Assembly: GCF_013408525.1 (NCBI RefSeq)
Contig: NZ_JACBZM010000001.1
Coordinates: forward strand, 62,001 to 126,000
Direction of reading: 5' to 3'
Length of the DNA: 64,000 nt
Origin: Nocardioides aromaticivorans
Lineage (GTDB): Bacteria; Actinomycetota; Actinomycetes; Propionibacteriales; Nocardioidaceae
The notes under the pieces are model-generated. The model did no database searches, was not told where the DNA came from, and worked only from the letters and a program-made list of their open reading frames with translations. Positions 53,209 to 62,071 of the stretch are shown here, in pieces. Both the position numbers and the translations under genes were made by a program. Position 1 is the first letter of the stretch. Each line of letters begins with the position of its first letter.

Positions 53209-54231
53209 ATGGAGCTCACGACCGTCTGGTTCAGCCTGATCGCCGTCCTGTGGATCGGCTACTTCACCCTCGAGGGGTTCGACTTCGGCGTCGGCATGCT
53301 GCTGCCGGTGCTCGCCCGTGACGACACCGAGCGCCGGGTCATGATCAACACCATCGGCCCGGTCTGGGACGGCAACGAGGTGTGGCTGCTCGTCGCCGGC
53401 GGCGCGACCTTCGCGGCGTTCCCCGAGTGGTACGCGACGCTGTTCAGCGGGTTCTACCTGCCCCTGCTGCTCATCCTGGTCGCGCTGATCGTGCGCGGCC
53501 TGGCCTTCGAGTACCGCGCCAAGCGCGACGACGACCGCTGGCGACGCCGCTGGGACCTGGCGATCATCGTCGGCTCCTTCGTCCCCGCGCTGCTGTGGGG
53601 CGTCGCCTTCGCCAACATCCTGCGGGGCGTGCCGATCGACGCCGACCTGGAGTACGCCGGCGGCTTCTTCGAGCTGCTCAACCCCTACGCGCTGCTGGGC
53701 GGCCTGACCACGCTGGGGCTGTTCGTCACCCACGGGGCGCTCTTCGTCGCCCTCAAGACCGACGGTGAGATCCGGCACCGTGCGCGCGGCCTGGCCCTCC
53801 CGGCCGTCGGCGTGACCGCGGTCCTCGCCGTGGCCTTCCTCGCCTGGACCCAGCAGCAGACCGGCACTGTCGGCTCCGCGGTCGCCTTCGTCGCTGCGGC
53901 CCTGGCCCTGGTCGGCGCCGGCCTCGCCGCACGCGCCGCGCGCGAGGGCTGGGCCTTCCTCGGCACCTTCGTCACGATCGCGCTCGCGGTGGCCGGGCTG
54001 TTCCTCGCCCTCTTCCCCGACGTGATGCCGACGACGCTCGCCGGGGGCACGAGCCTCACGACGACCAACGCCGCCGCGACGTCGTACACGCTGGGGATCA
54101 TGACGGTGGTGGCCGTCGTGTTCACGCCGCTGGTCCTGGCCTACCAGGCATGGACGTACTGGGTGTTCCGCAAGCGGATCGCCGTCCACCACATCCCGGC
54201 CGCCCCGGCGCCGGCCACCGCCGCCCGATGA
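53209..54231 (+). CDS. cydB: Cytochrome bd oxidase subunit II
   Basis: 340 residues, about nine transmembrane helices. Typical block: WIGYFTLEGFDFGVGMLLPV and GPVWDGNEVWLLVAGGATFA. Pairs with CydA in the bd oxidase. Its stop overlaps the cydDC start (ATGA), so the assembly transporter is co-translated. cydA-cydB are 22 bp apart. Confidence 0.96.
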   Translation: MELTTVWFSLIAVLWIGYFTLEGFDFGVGMLLPVLARDDTERRVMINTIGPVWDGNEVWLLVAGGATFAAFPEWYATLFSGFYLPLLLILVALIVRGLAFEYRAKRDDDRWRRRWDLAIIVGSFVPALLWGVAFANILRGVPIDADLEYAGGFFELLNPYALLGGLTTLGLFVTHGALFVALKTDGEIRHRARGLALPAVGVTAVLAVAFLAWTQQQTGTVGSAVAFVAAALALVGAGLAARAAREGWAFLGTFVTIALAVAGLFLALFPDVMPTTLAGGTSLTTTNAAATSYTLGIMTVVAVVFTPLVLAYQAWTYWVFRKRIAVHHIPAAPAPATAAR

Positions 54232-57200
54232 GGCCGTCCGACCCGAGGCTGCGCGCGCTGCTGGTGCCGGCGCGCGCAGCCCTGGCCGGGGTGGTCGGCA
54301 CCGGCGTGGTCGGCGGCCTCCTGGTCATCACCCAGGCGTGGGTCGTCACCGGCCTGGTCGTCGCCGTGCTCGACGGGACCGGCATCGCCCGTTGGTGCCT
54401 CGCCGTCATCGGCCTGCTCGCGGTGCGGGGCCTGGTCGGCGGGATCGGCGACCTGTTCGCCGCCCGCGCCGCGGCATCGGTCGGCACCGTGCTGCGGCAC
54501 CGGCTCGTGCGGTCGGCGATCGAGGCGTCCGCCGGACCGGACCCGGCCGACGACGTCGCGACCCTCGCCACCCGCGGGGTCAGCGCGGCGGAGCCCTACC
54601 TGACCCGCTACCTCCCCGCGGTCGTCGTCGCGGCCGTGCTGCCGCCGCTGACCGTCGTGGCGCTGGCCACCCAGGACCTGCTGAGCGCCCTCATCGTCGT
54701 CCTCACCCTGCCGCTCGTGCCCGTCTTCGGCGCGCTCGTCGGAATCGCCACCCGCGACCGGGCGGAGGAGCAGTGGCGGGCGATGGCCTCATTGTCGGGA
54801 CACTTCCTGGACGTGGTGCGGGGCCTGCCGACGCTGGTCGCCCACCGTCGCGCCCGCGCCCAGTCCGCCCGCATCGCCGAGGTCACCGACCGCTACCGCC
54901 GGGCCTCGCTGCGGACCCTGCGCATCGCCTTCGCCTCCTCCGCCGTGCTCGAGCTGGTCGCGACGCTGTCCGTCGCGCTGGTGGCCGTGACCGTCGGCGT
55001 ACGGCTCGCCTCCGGCTCGCTCGACCTGACGACCGCGCTCGTCGTCCTGCTGCTCGCGCCGGAGGCCTACTGGCCGCTGCGGCGGGTGGGCGCGGAGTTC
55101 CATGCCGCCGCCGAGGGCGCCGCCACCTTCGAGGCGGCCGACGAGCTCCTCTCCCGTCCGCTGCCCGTCACCGTCGACCGGCCCGCGCCGCCGCACGCGC
55201 CGCTCGTCCTCGACCACGTGGGCGTCACCCGTGCGGGACGCAGCGTGCCCGCGGTCCACGACCTCTCCGCGCTGCTCCCGGCGCAGGGCATCACCGCCGT
55301 GACCGGTCCGTCCGGCTGCGGCAAGTCCACCCTGCTGGCCGCGATCGCCGGGCTCGTGCCCCACGACGGAGCCGTGCTGTCCGGCGGCGAGCCGGTCGGC
55401 GGCCCGCGCTGGCAGGCCCAGGTCGCCTGGCTGCCGCAGCAGCCGCGGTTCGTCGACGGCACCATCGGCGACAACCTGCGCCTCGCCCGGCCGGACGCGA
55501 CCGGCGACCAGCTGTGGCGGGCCCTGCGCGAGGTCGCCCTCGAGGTCCGGGTGCGTCAGCTCCCCGCCGGTCTGGACACCCCGCTCGGCGAGGACGGCAC
55601 CACCCTGTCGGCCGGCGAGCGCGCCCGGCTCGCGCTGGCCCGGATCGTGCTCGCCGACCGCCCGTGGGTGCTCCTCGACGAGCCCACCGCCCACCTGGAC
55701 GACCTGACCGAGCAGGTCATCGCCGACACGATCGTCGCCCTCGGTCGCCGTCGCGGCGTGATCGTGGTCGCGCACCGGCCACGGCTGGTGGAGCTGGCGG
55801 ACCGGGTGATCGCGCTGCCGGCCCCGGCAGCCGCGCCCCACGCCGTGCCCGCCGCTCCCGGGCCGGGGCACCCGGCAGGCGTCCCGGTCGACGTACCTGC
55901 GGCCTCCACCGAGCGCCGCACCCTCGCCGGTGCGGCCGTGATCGGCGCCCTCGCCTCCGCCTCCGGGGTCGCGCTCACGGCGACCGCGGGCTGGCTCATC
56001 GTGCAGGCCTCCAGCCGCCCCGCCGTCCTCACCCTGCTCGTCGCCGTCGTCGGGGTGCGTGCCTTCGGACTCGCCCGCCCGGTGCTGCGCTACGTGGAGC
56101 GGCTGCGCGCCCACGACGCCGCCCTGCGGCTCCTCGCCCGCCGCCGCGTCGAGGTGTACGACGCCCTGGTGCCCCTCGTGCCGGCCCGACTCGGCAGGCG
56201 GCGGGGCGACCTGCTGACCTCGGTCGTCGACGACGTCGACAGCGTGGTCGACCGGCAGCTCCGGGTCCGGCTCCCGCTGGTCCAGCTCGGTCTGGTGATC
56301 CTGCTCGCGGCGGGGGTGGCCGCCGTCCTGCAACCGGCCGTCGCCCTCGTCGTCCTGGGCCTCGGCAGCGTCACCGCGGCCGCCCACCTGCTCGCCCGGC
56401 ACGGCGCCCGCGCCGCGGAACGGCGGTTGGTCGCTCTCCGTGCCGGACTGTCCCGGAGCGTGGTCGACGCGCTGCAGGTCGGCGAGGACCTGCGGATGTG
56501 GCAGCGCGCCGTGCCGACCGCCGACCGGGTCGCCGAGGTGAGTGCGCGGCTCGGCGCGGTCACCGTCACCACGGCTGCCTGGCTGGCGCTGGCCCGCGCG
56601 CTGGTGCTGACGGCGGGCGGGGCGGCGGTGGCAGTGACCGCGGCGCTGGCCGGAGGCGAGGTCGCCGCGGGAGCGCTGAGCGGTCCGGTGATGGCCCTGC
56701 TCGTCCTGCTCCCCCTCGCCCTCACCGACGTCGCCCTGCCCTGCGCGGACGCCGGTGTCGTCGCCGCCCGCACCGAGGCCGCCGAGGACCGGTTGGCCGA
56801 CCTCGAGCGCACGCCACCCGCCGTCGCCGACGTCCCTGGCCGATCGCAGCCCACGGACAGCGTCGTGGAGCTCGCCGACGTCCGCGCCCGCTGGGAACTC
56901 CGCGCACCGGCCACCTCCCCCGTGACGCTCGACCTCGCCCCGGGCGACCGGGTGGCGCTCGTGGGTGCGTCCGGGAGCGGCAAGAGCACCGTCGCCGCCG
57001 TCCTGCTCCGCTTCCTCGACGCGTGCGGCGGGTCTGCCCGGATCGGCGGCGCCGAGCTCGAGGACACCGCCCCGGACGACGTACGACGGATGGTCGGCCT
57101 GGTCGACGACCAGCCCCACGTGTTCGCGACGACCCTCCTCGAGAACGTCCGCCTCGCCCGGCCCGAGGCCTCGGCCACCGAGGTCGAGGAGGCGCTGCGC

Positions 57201-57581
57201 GCCGCCTGCCTCGGCCCCTGGCTCGACGGACTGCCGGACGGGCTGGGCACGTGGCTCGGGACCGGCCACGCGGGCGTCTCGGGCGGCGAACGGGCGCGGA
57301 TCGGCGTCGCCCGCTCGCTCCTCGCCGCCCACCCCGTGCTGGTCCTCGACGAGCCGACGGCCCACCTCGACCACGCCACCGCCGAGCAGCTCGCGCACGA
57401 GGTGATGACCGGCCCCCGCGTCAGGTCGGTCCTCTGGATCACCCACGGCACGGCCGGGCGGGACCTGGTCGACCGGACCGTCGAGCTCACGGGACCGGTT
57501 GGAGGGGCCGAAGGTCCCACCCATGCGGGGGCCTCGGCCCGTGTCCGCCGGACCTCCTCCGGACGGAGGGTGGAGCCATGA
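54228..57581 (+). CDS. cydDC: Fused CydD-CydC ABC exporter
   Basis: 1117 residues: two full ABC exporter halves in one chain. Half 1 has a transmembrane region (about 1-300), Walker A GPSGCGKST, and signature LSAGERARLAL. Half 2 has its own transmembrane region, Walker A GASGSGKST and signature VSGGERARIGV with DEPTAHLD. CydDC exports thiols (cysteine/glutathione) and is needed to assemble bd oxidase. In E. coli CydD and CydC are separate. The last 80 bp carry DosR-like box 6, inside coding sequence. Confidence 0.93.
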   Translation: MRPSDPRLRALLVPARAALAGVVGTGVVGGLLVITQAWVVTGLVVAVLDGTGIARWCLAVIGLLAVRGLVGGIGDLFAARAAASVGTVLRHRLVRSAIEASAGPDPADDVATLATRGVSAAEPYLTRYLPAVVVAAVLPPLTVVALATQDLLSALIVVLTLPLVPVFGALVGIATRDRAEEQWRAMASLSGHFLDVVRGLPTLVAHRRARAQSARIAEVTDRYRRASLRTLRIAFASSAVLELVATLSVALVAVTVGVRLASGSLDLTTALVVLLLAPEAYWPLRRVGAEFHAAAEGAATFEAADELLSRPLPVTVDRPAPPHAPLVLDHVGVTRAGRSVPAVHDLSALLPAQGITAVTGPSGCGKSTLLAAIAGLVPHDGAVLSGGEPVGGPRWQAQVAWLPQQPRFVDGTIGDNLRLARPDATGDQLWRALREVALEVRVRQLPAGLDTPLGEDGTTLSAGERARLALARIVLADRPWVLLDEPTAHLDDLTEQVIADTIVALGRRRGVIVVAHRPRLVELADRVIALPAPAAAPHAVPAAPGPGHPAGVPVDVPAASTERRTLAGAAVIGALASASGVALTATAGWLIVQASSRPAVLTLLVAVVGVRAFGLARPVLRYVERLRAHDAALRLLARRRVEVYDALVPLVPARLGRRRGDLLTSVVDDVDSVVDRQLRVRLPLVQLGLVILLAAGVAAVLQPAVALVVLGLGSVTAAAHLLARHGARAAERRLVALRAGLSRSVVDALQVGEDLRMWQRAVPTADRVAEVSARLGAVTVTTAAWLALARALVLTAGGAAVAVTAALAGGEVAAGALSGPVMALLVLLPLALTDVALPCADAGVVAARTEAAEDRLADLERTPPAVADVPGRSQPTDSVVELADVRARWELRAPATSPVTLDLAPGDRVALVGASGSGKSTVAAVLLRFLDACGGSARIGGAELEDTAPDDVRRMVGLVDDQPHVFATTLLENVRLARPEASATEVEEALRAACLGPWLDGLPDGLGTWLGTGHAGVSGGERARIGVARSLLAAHPVLVLDEPTAHLDHATAEQLAHEVMTGPRVRSVLWITHGTAGRDLVDRTVELTGPVGGAEGPTHAGASARVRRTSSGRRVEP
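57504..57518 (+). promoter_or_regulatory. DosR-like palindrome (box 6)
   Basis: GGGGCCGAAGGTCCC, identical to box 5. It lies within the 3' end of cydDC, 60 bp before the first universal stress protein start, which overlaps the cydDC stop. An internal promoter for the stress genes is implied. Confidence 0.75.
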
Positions 57582-58498
57582 CCACCACCATCAACCCCAG
57601 CAGTGTCGTCGTCGCCACCGACGGTTCGGAGGACGCCACCCGCGCGGTCCACTGGGCCGCCGAACAGGCCTTCCTCGAGCGGCGTCCCCTCGTCGTCGTC
57701 ACCGCTACCGGAGCCACGCAGGTCCCGGTCACGGCCTGGGGCGGTGTCGGCGCCGGCTATGCCCCCAGCGTCGACGACCTCGTCGAGCACGGTCGGTCCG
57801 TGGCCGAGGACGCCCTGGCCGTCGTACGCCACCTCCGCCCCGGACTCGAGGCGTCCGCCGAGGTGCTCGTGGGCGACCCGCGCCAGGCGCTCGTGGAGCT
57901 GTCGCGCCGGGCGCACCTCCTCGTGCTCGGCTCCCGCGGCCGCGGCAGCTTCCGCAGCAAGGCCTTCGGGTCGGTCAGCGCCGCGGTGAGCCGCGACGCG
58001 GCCTGCCCGGTCTTCGTGTGTCGGCCGCCCGCCCGGTCCGAGATCCCGACGCGCGGGATCCTCGTCGGTGCCGACGGGACTCCCGAGTCCCTGCCCGTCA
58101 TCGAGTTCGCCTTCCACCAGGCCTCGCTGCTCGACCTGCCGCTGACCGTCGTGCACTGCGTGTGGGACCAGGTGGCCGCGCTGCTCGGCCCCGGCTTGGT
58201 CTCGCCCCAGGAGGACGGGCTCGAGCAGCAGCGGCTGCTGCTCTCCGAGAGCGTCGCCGGGATGTGCTCGAAGTTCCCCGAGGTGAGCACCGACCTGCGG
58301 CTGGGGCGCGGGCTGGCCGAGGAGTTCCTCGCCACCGGCACCGCGGAGTGGAACCTCGTCGTCGTGGGTCGGCACCCCGTCGACAGCCTGCTGCGCCTGG
58401 TGACCGGTTCGGTGGCGATCTCCGTCATCGAGCACGCCCGGACCACCGTCGCCGTGGTCCCGGAGGCCGACCCCGCCGAGTCCGGCGACGAGGACTGA
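57578..58498 (+). CDS. Universal stress protein, two Usp domains
   Basis: 306 residues, two Usp domains (about 1-145 and 150-300). The ATP-loop pattern GSRGRGSFRSKAFGSVSAAV is in domain 1, and VVGRHPVDSLLRLVTGSVAI in domain 2. Tandem Usp proteins are classic DosR-regulon members (for example Rv2005c, Rv2623) that promote dormancy. ATG overlaps the cydDC stop (ATGA). GGAGGGTGG precedes the start. Shares the transcript with the next Usp. Confidence 0.92.
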   Translation: MTTTINPSSVVVATDGSEDATRAVHWAAEQAFLERRPLVVVTATGATQVPVTAWGGVGAGYAPSVDDLVEHGRSVAEDALAVVRHLRPGLEASAEVLVGDPRQALVELSRRAHLLVLGSRGRGSFRSKAFGSVSAAVSRDAACPVFVCRPPARSEIPTRGILVGADGTPESLPVIEFAFHQASLLDLPLTVVHCVWDQVAALLGPGLVSPQEDGLEQQRLLLSESVAGMCSKFPEVSTDLRLGRGLAEEFLATGTAEWNLVVVGRHPVDSLLRLVTGSVAISVIEHARTTVAVVPEADPAESGDED

Positions 58499-58508
58499 GG
58501 AGGCGGAG

Positions 58509-59354
58509 ATGAACCGCCGCATCCGCCCGGGCAGCATCGTCGTCGGCGCCGACGGGTCCAAGCACGGCGCGCGCGCCCTGCGCTGGGCCGCCGAGCAGGC
58601 CCGCCTCGAGCGCCGCCCCCTGGTGGTCGTCACGACCGAGGAGGGCAGTGCGTTCCGGATCAACGCCGACGCGGTCCGCACCGTGCACGAGCTCGCCCCG
58701 GGCGTGGAGGTGAGCGGCGTCAGCGCGGCGGGAGACCCCCGCAACGTGCTCGTCGAGCTCACCCGCAACGCCCACCTGCTGGTGGTCGGGTCCCACGGCC
58801 GCGGAACCGTGCGCAGCGCCCTGCTCGGCTCGGTGAGCGCCGCGGTGAGCCGCGAGGCCGTGTGCCCGGTCGTCGTGTGCCGGCCCCGTGCCGAGGAGCA
58901 GGTCCGCCAGGGGGTCCTGGTCGCCGTCGACGCCAGCGAGTCGTCGCTGCCGGTCATCGAGTTCGCGTTCGCGCAGGCATCCCTGCACGGTCAACCGCTC
59001 ACGGCCGTCCACTGCGTGTGGGACGTGATGGCTGCCGTGGCCGGCCTGCGCAACGTCAAGCTGGACGACGCCGACCTCGGGATCGGAGACGAGGCCCACC
59101 TCGCGCTGGCCGAGTCGCTCGCCGGGTTCGCCGAGAAGTACCCGGACGTCCCGGTGACGGAGCGCGTCAACCACGGCCTCGTCGACGACGTGGTCGGCTG
59201 GCGCACCGGCGCCTGGGACCTGGTGGTCGTGGGCCGGCACCCCCTCGACACCGTCAGCCGGCTCGTGACCGGCTCCATCGCCACCGCCGTGGTCGAGCGC
59301 GCGCAGACCAATGTCGCCGTCGTACCTGTCGAGCGGGAGCGGGTCACATCGTGA
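58509..59354 (+). CDS. Universal stress protein, two Usp domains
   Basis: 281 residues. The ATP-loop VGSHGRGTVRSALLGSVSAA is in domain 1 and VVGRHPLDTVSRLVTGSIAT in domain 2, so the fold is complete in both. It is closely related to the preceding gene and probably arose by duplication. GAGGCGG lies before the ATG. Its stop overlaps the flavodoxin start (GTGA). Confidence 0.92.
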   Translation: MNRRIRPGSIVVGADGSKHGARALRWAAEQARLERRPLVVVTTEEGSAFRINADAVRTVHELAPGVEVSGVSAAGDPRNVLVELTRNAHLLVVGSHGRGTVRSALLGSVSAAVSREAVCPVVVCRPRAEEQVRQGVLVAVDASESSLPVIEFAFAQASLHGQPLTAVHCVWDVMAAVAGLRNVKLDDADLGIGDEAHLALAESLAGFAEKYPDVPVTERVNHGLVDDVVGWRTGAWDLVVVGRHPLDTVSRLVTGSIATAVVERAQTNVAVVPVERERVTS

Positions 59355-59899
59355 GCACCCGACCACCCAGTGCCCTCGTGGTCTACGAGTCGATGTTCGA
59401 CAACACCACCCAGACGGCGGAGGCCGTGGCGCGGGGGCTCCGGCGGGCGGGGTTCGCGGCCCACGCCGTGCCCGTCACGTCGTTGGCGTCGACCGGTCCC
59501 GTCGACGTCGACCTCCTCGCCGTCGGCGCGCCCACCCACGGCTTCACGCTGAGCCGCAGGGAGAGCCGTGCCGAGGCCGTGCGCCAGGGTGCCGGCCCCG
59601 ACCGGGCCGCGATCGGCCTTCGGGACTGGATCGCCCAGTCCCTGCCGCAGCGCTACGGCACCGACCGTCTGGTCGTCTTCGACACGCGGATCGGGCGTGT
59701 GCGGCACCTGCCACTGTCCGCGGCCCGCACTGCCGCCCGTCTGCTGCACCGGCGCGGATTCCGTCTCCTGCGCAAGCCGGTCGGCTTCGCGGTGGACAGG
59801 GTGCGCGGGCCCCTCCGGGACGGCGAGCTCGCCCGCGCGGAGAACTGGGGCCGGATGGTCGGCTCCGCCTGCCTCGAGGAGCTCAGCGAGGCGGCCTGA
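59351..59899 (+). CDS. Flavodoxin-like protein
   Basis: 182 residues. The FMN phosphate loop VVYESMFDNTTQTAEAVARG and LLAVGAPTHGFTLSRRES give a flavodoxin/NAD(P)H-dependent reductase fold. It may carry electrons in low-oxygen redox balance. GTG start with 4-bp overlap to the Usp gene (GTGA). It ends 9 bp before the convergent YbjN gene stop. Confidence 0.87.
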   Translation: MSTRPPSALVVYESMFDNTTQTAEAVARGLRRAGFAAHAVPVTSLASTGPVDVDLLAVGAPTHGFTLSRRESRAEAVRQGAGPDRAAIGLRDWIAQSLPQRYGTDRLVVFDTRIGRVRHLPLSAARTAARLLHRRGFRLLRKPVGFAVDRVRGPLRDGELARAENWGRMVGSACLEELSEAA

Positions 59900-59908
59900 G
59901 GCCGAATC

Positions 59909-60388
59909 TCAGAGGTAGAGCCCGTCCCCCGCTGCCGGCTCCGCCGTCGGGTCGGCCTTCTCCGCCGCCGGCTCCTCCTCGAAGGTCAGCGAGCCACCGA
60001 ACCTCTCCTTCAGCTGCGGGCCGAAGAAGTTGCTCGCCTCCGCCACGTCGACCAGCGACGACTCGAGGGTGCCCTTGTTGAGCGCGAGGCCGGCGACGGC
60101 GTCCTCGAACACGACCGCCTTCTCCGCCCAGTAGACCCGCGCGTGCAGGAGCCGCTGGTTGATGTCGTTGAGGGTGCCGAGCAGCTCGGGGGTCTGCTCC
60201 ACGTCGTGTACGGCGACCGACCACACCCGCACCGCGGGGCGGTCGTCATTGCCCACGACGCGCACGGTGTAGCCGCTGCTGCCGTGCCGGAAGGCGTAGC
60301 CGCCCTGGTCGTCCTTCGTCAGGGACTCGTTGCCCGAGAACTCCTCGAGCAGGCGCTCGACGTACGCATCGACCATGTCGCGGCTCAT
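59909..60388 (-). CDS. YbjN domain protein
   Basis: 159 residues with the YbjN/T3SS-chaperone-like fold: YAFRHGSSGYTVRVVGNDDR, TLNDINQRLLHARVYWAEKA and ALNKGTLESSLVDVAEASNF. The C-terminal tail is acidic and low-complexity. Role unknown; sensory or stress-linked functions have been proposed for relatives. It converges with the flavodoxin gene. Confidence 0.85.
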   Translation of the reverse strand: MSRDMVDAYVERLLEEFSGNESLTKDDQGGYAFRHGSSGYTVRVVGNDDRPAVRVWSVAVHDVEQTPELLGTLNDINQRLLHARVYWAEKAVVFEDAVAGLALNKGTLESSLVDVAEASNFFGPQLKERFGGSLTFEEEPAAEKADPTAEPAAGDGLYL

Positions 60389-60411
60389 GGCCCGACCCTA
60401 CTCAGCAGCGG

Positions 60412-61947
60412 TCACCAGGGCGACGGCTCGTAGTCCTTCACGAAGACGCCGTAGATGTCCTCGCCGGCCTCGCCGCGGACGATCGGGTCGTAGACGCGGG
60501 CGGCGCCGTCGACGAGGTCGAGCGGTGCGTGCCAGCCCTCGGCGGCGATGCGCAGCTTCTCGTAGTGCGGCCGCTCGTCGGTGATCCAGCCGGTGTCGAC
60601 GGCGGTCATCAGGATCCGGTCGGTCTCGAACATCTCGCCCGACGACGTGCGGGTCATCATGTTGAGCGCGGCCTTGGCCATGTTGGTGTGCGGGTGGCCC
60701 GCGCCCTTGTAGCGGCGGGAGAACTGGCCCTCCATCGCCGACACGTTGACGATGTAGGCCCGCCGGGCGCCGTTCTGGACGGCGGCGCGCAGCGCCGGAC
60801 GCAGCCGGGAGTTGATGAGGAAGGGCGCGATCGAGTTGCAGAACTGCACCTCGAGCAGCTCCAGCGGGTCCACCTCGTCGAGCACCTGCGTCCAGGAGTT
60901 GTTGTCCTGGATGTCCGGGATCAGGCCGCCGGCGTCGATCGCCGTGCCGGCCAGGTGCGCCTCGAGCGAGGCGCCACCGGCCTTCAGCGACAGCGCCGTG
61001 AGCGACGCCGCGTTGTGGGCGGCCAGCGCGGCCTCGGCGGACTCACCCTCGTGGTGCGCGACCGCCGTGTCGGCGAGGGCGCCGGCGATCGCGGCGGGGT
61101 GCGCCTCGGAGATCCGGTCGAAGGTGACCATCTCCGGCAGCGCCTTCACACCGAGCGACTCCGCGCTCGGCAGGGCGGTGTTCTCGCCGTCGATCAGGTG
61201 CGAGTAGGCGCCCGGCAGCCGGCGCACCGTCTGGCAGGCGTTGTTGATGATGATGTCGAGCGGGCCGTCGGCCGCGACGTCATCGGTCAGCGAGATGACC
61301 TGGGTGGGGTCGCGCAGGTCGATGCCCACGACCTTGAGCCGGTGGAGCCAGTCGGCCGAGTCCTCCATCGCGGCGAAGCGGCGTACGGCGTCCTTCGGGA
61401 AGCGCGTCGTGATCGTGGTGTGCGCCCCGTCGCGCAGCAGCCGCAGCGCGATGTACATGCCGATCTTGGCGCGCCCACCGGTCAGCAGCGCCCGCTTGCC
61501 GGTGAGGTCGGTGCGCTGGTCGCGCTTCGCGTGGCTCATCGCCGCGCAGCGCGGGCACAGCCAGTGGTAGAAGGCGTCGACGAGGGTGAAGTCCTCCTTG
61601 CAGATGTAGCACCCGCGTGCGGTGATCAGCTCGCCCGCGAAGGCACCCTTCGCCGTCGACACCAGCGGGATGCCCGCCGTCTCGTCGTCGATCCGCATCG
61701 GCGAGCCGGTCGCCGTCCTCTCGATGATCTCCTGGTCGTGGCGCTGCCGCTCCTGCCGGATCTCGGCGCGCCGCGACTTCTTGATCAGCTTGTACATGTA
61801 CGACGCCGCGCGCTTCATCGTGCGCACGTCCTCGTGGTCCGGGTGCAGCTCGGGGATCTGCCGCAGCACCTTGATCGCGATCGCGAGCTCGTCCGGGTCG
61901 ATCCGGTCGAGGCCGGAGAAGGGGACGTCGGAGTCTGCGCTGGTCAC
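60412..61947 (-). CDS. SDR with N-terminal extension and zinc ribbon, YxxxK altered
   Basis: 511 residues. An N-terminal helical extension (about 1-120) and a CYICKED...CPRC zinc-ribbon-like pair precede a Rossmann SDR domain: LLTGGRAKIGMYIAL (NAD loop), IINNACQTVRR, and the Ser in VNVSAMEGQF. The usual YxxxK catalytic pair reads T-N-M-A-K in HPHTNMAKAAL, so the catalytic Tyr is missing. The protein may bind nucleotide without classical reductase chemistry. GTG start at 61947; upstream reading is shadow. Confidence 0.8.
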   Translation of the reverse strand: MTSADSDVPFSGLDRIDPDELAIAIKVLRQIPELHPDHEDVRTMKRAASYMYKLIKKSRRAEIRQERQRHDQEIIERTATGSPMRIDDETAGIPLVSTAKGAFAGELITARGCYICKEDFTLVDAFYHWLCPRCAAMSHAKRDQRTDLTGKRALLTGGRAKIGMYIALRLLRDGAHTTITTRFPKDAVRRFAAMEDSADWLHRLKVVGIDLRDPTQVISLTDDVAADGPLDIIINNACQTVRRLPGAYSHLIDGENTALPSAESLGVKALPEMVTFDRISEAHPAAIAGALADTAVAHHEGESAEAALAAHNAASLTALSLKAGGASLEAHLAGTAIDAGGLIPDIQDNNSWTQVLDEVDPLELLEVQFCNSIAPFLINSRLRPALRAAVQNGARRAYIVNVSAMEGQFSRRYKGAGHPHTNMAKAALNMMTRTSSGEMFETDRILMTAVDTGWITDERPHYEKLRIAAEGWHAPLDLVDGAARVYDPIVRGEAGEDIYGVFVKDYEPSPW

Positions 61948-62071
61948 CGGCGAATCGTACGCGTGGCGGGCCCTCATCCCGTCGTCGAGGTGACTCAGGA
62001 GGTACCTGAAATGGATGACGCCCGGCACGGGCTCCGGGCCTAGCGTGAGGCACTGCACAGGGAGGCTCGTC

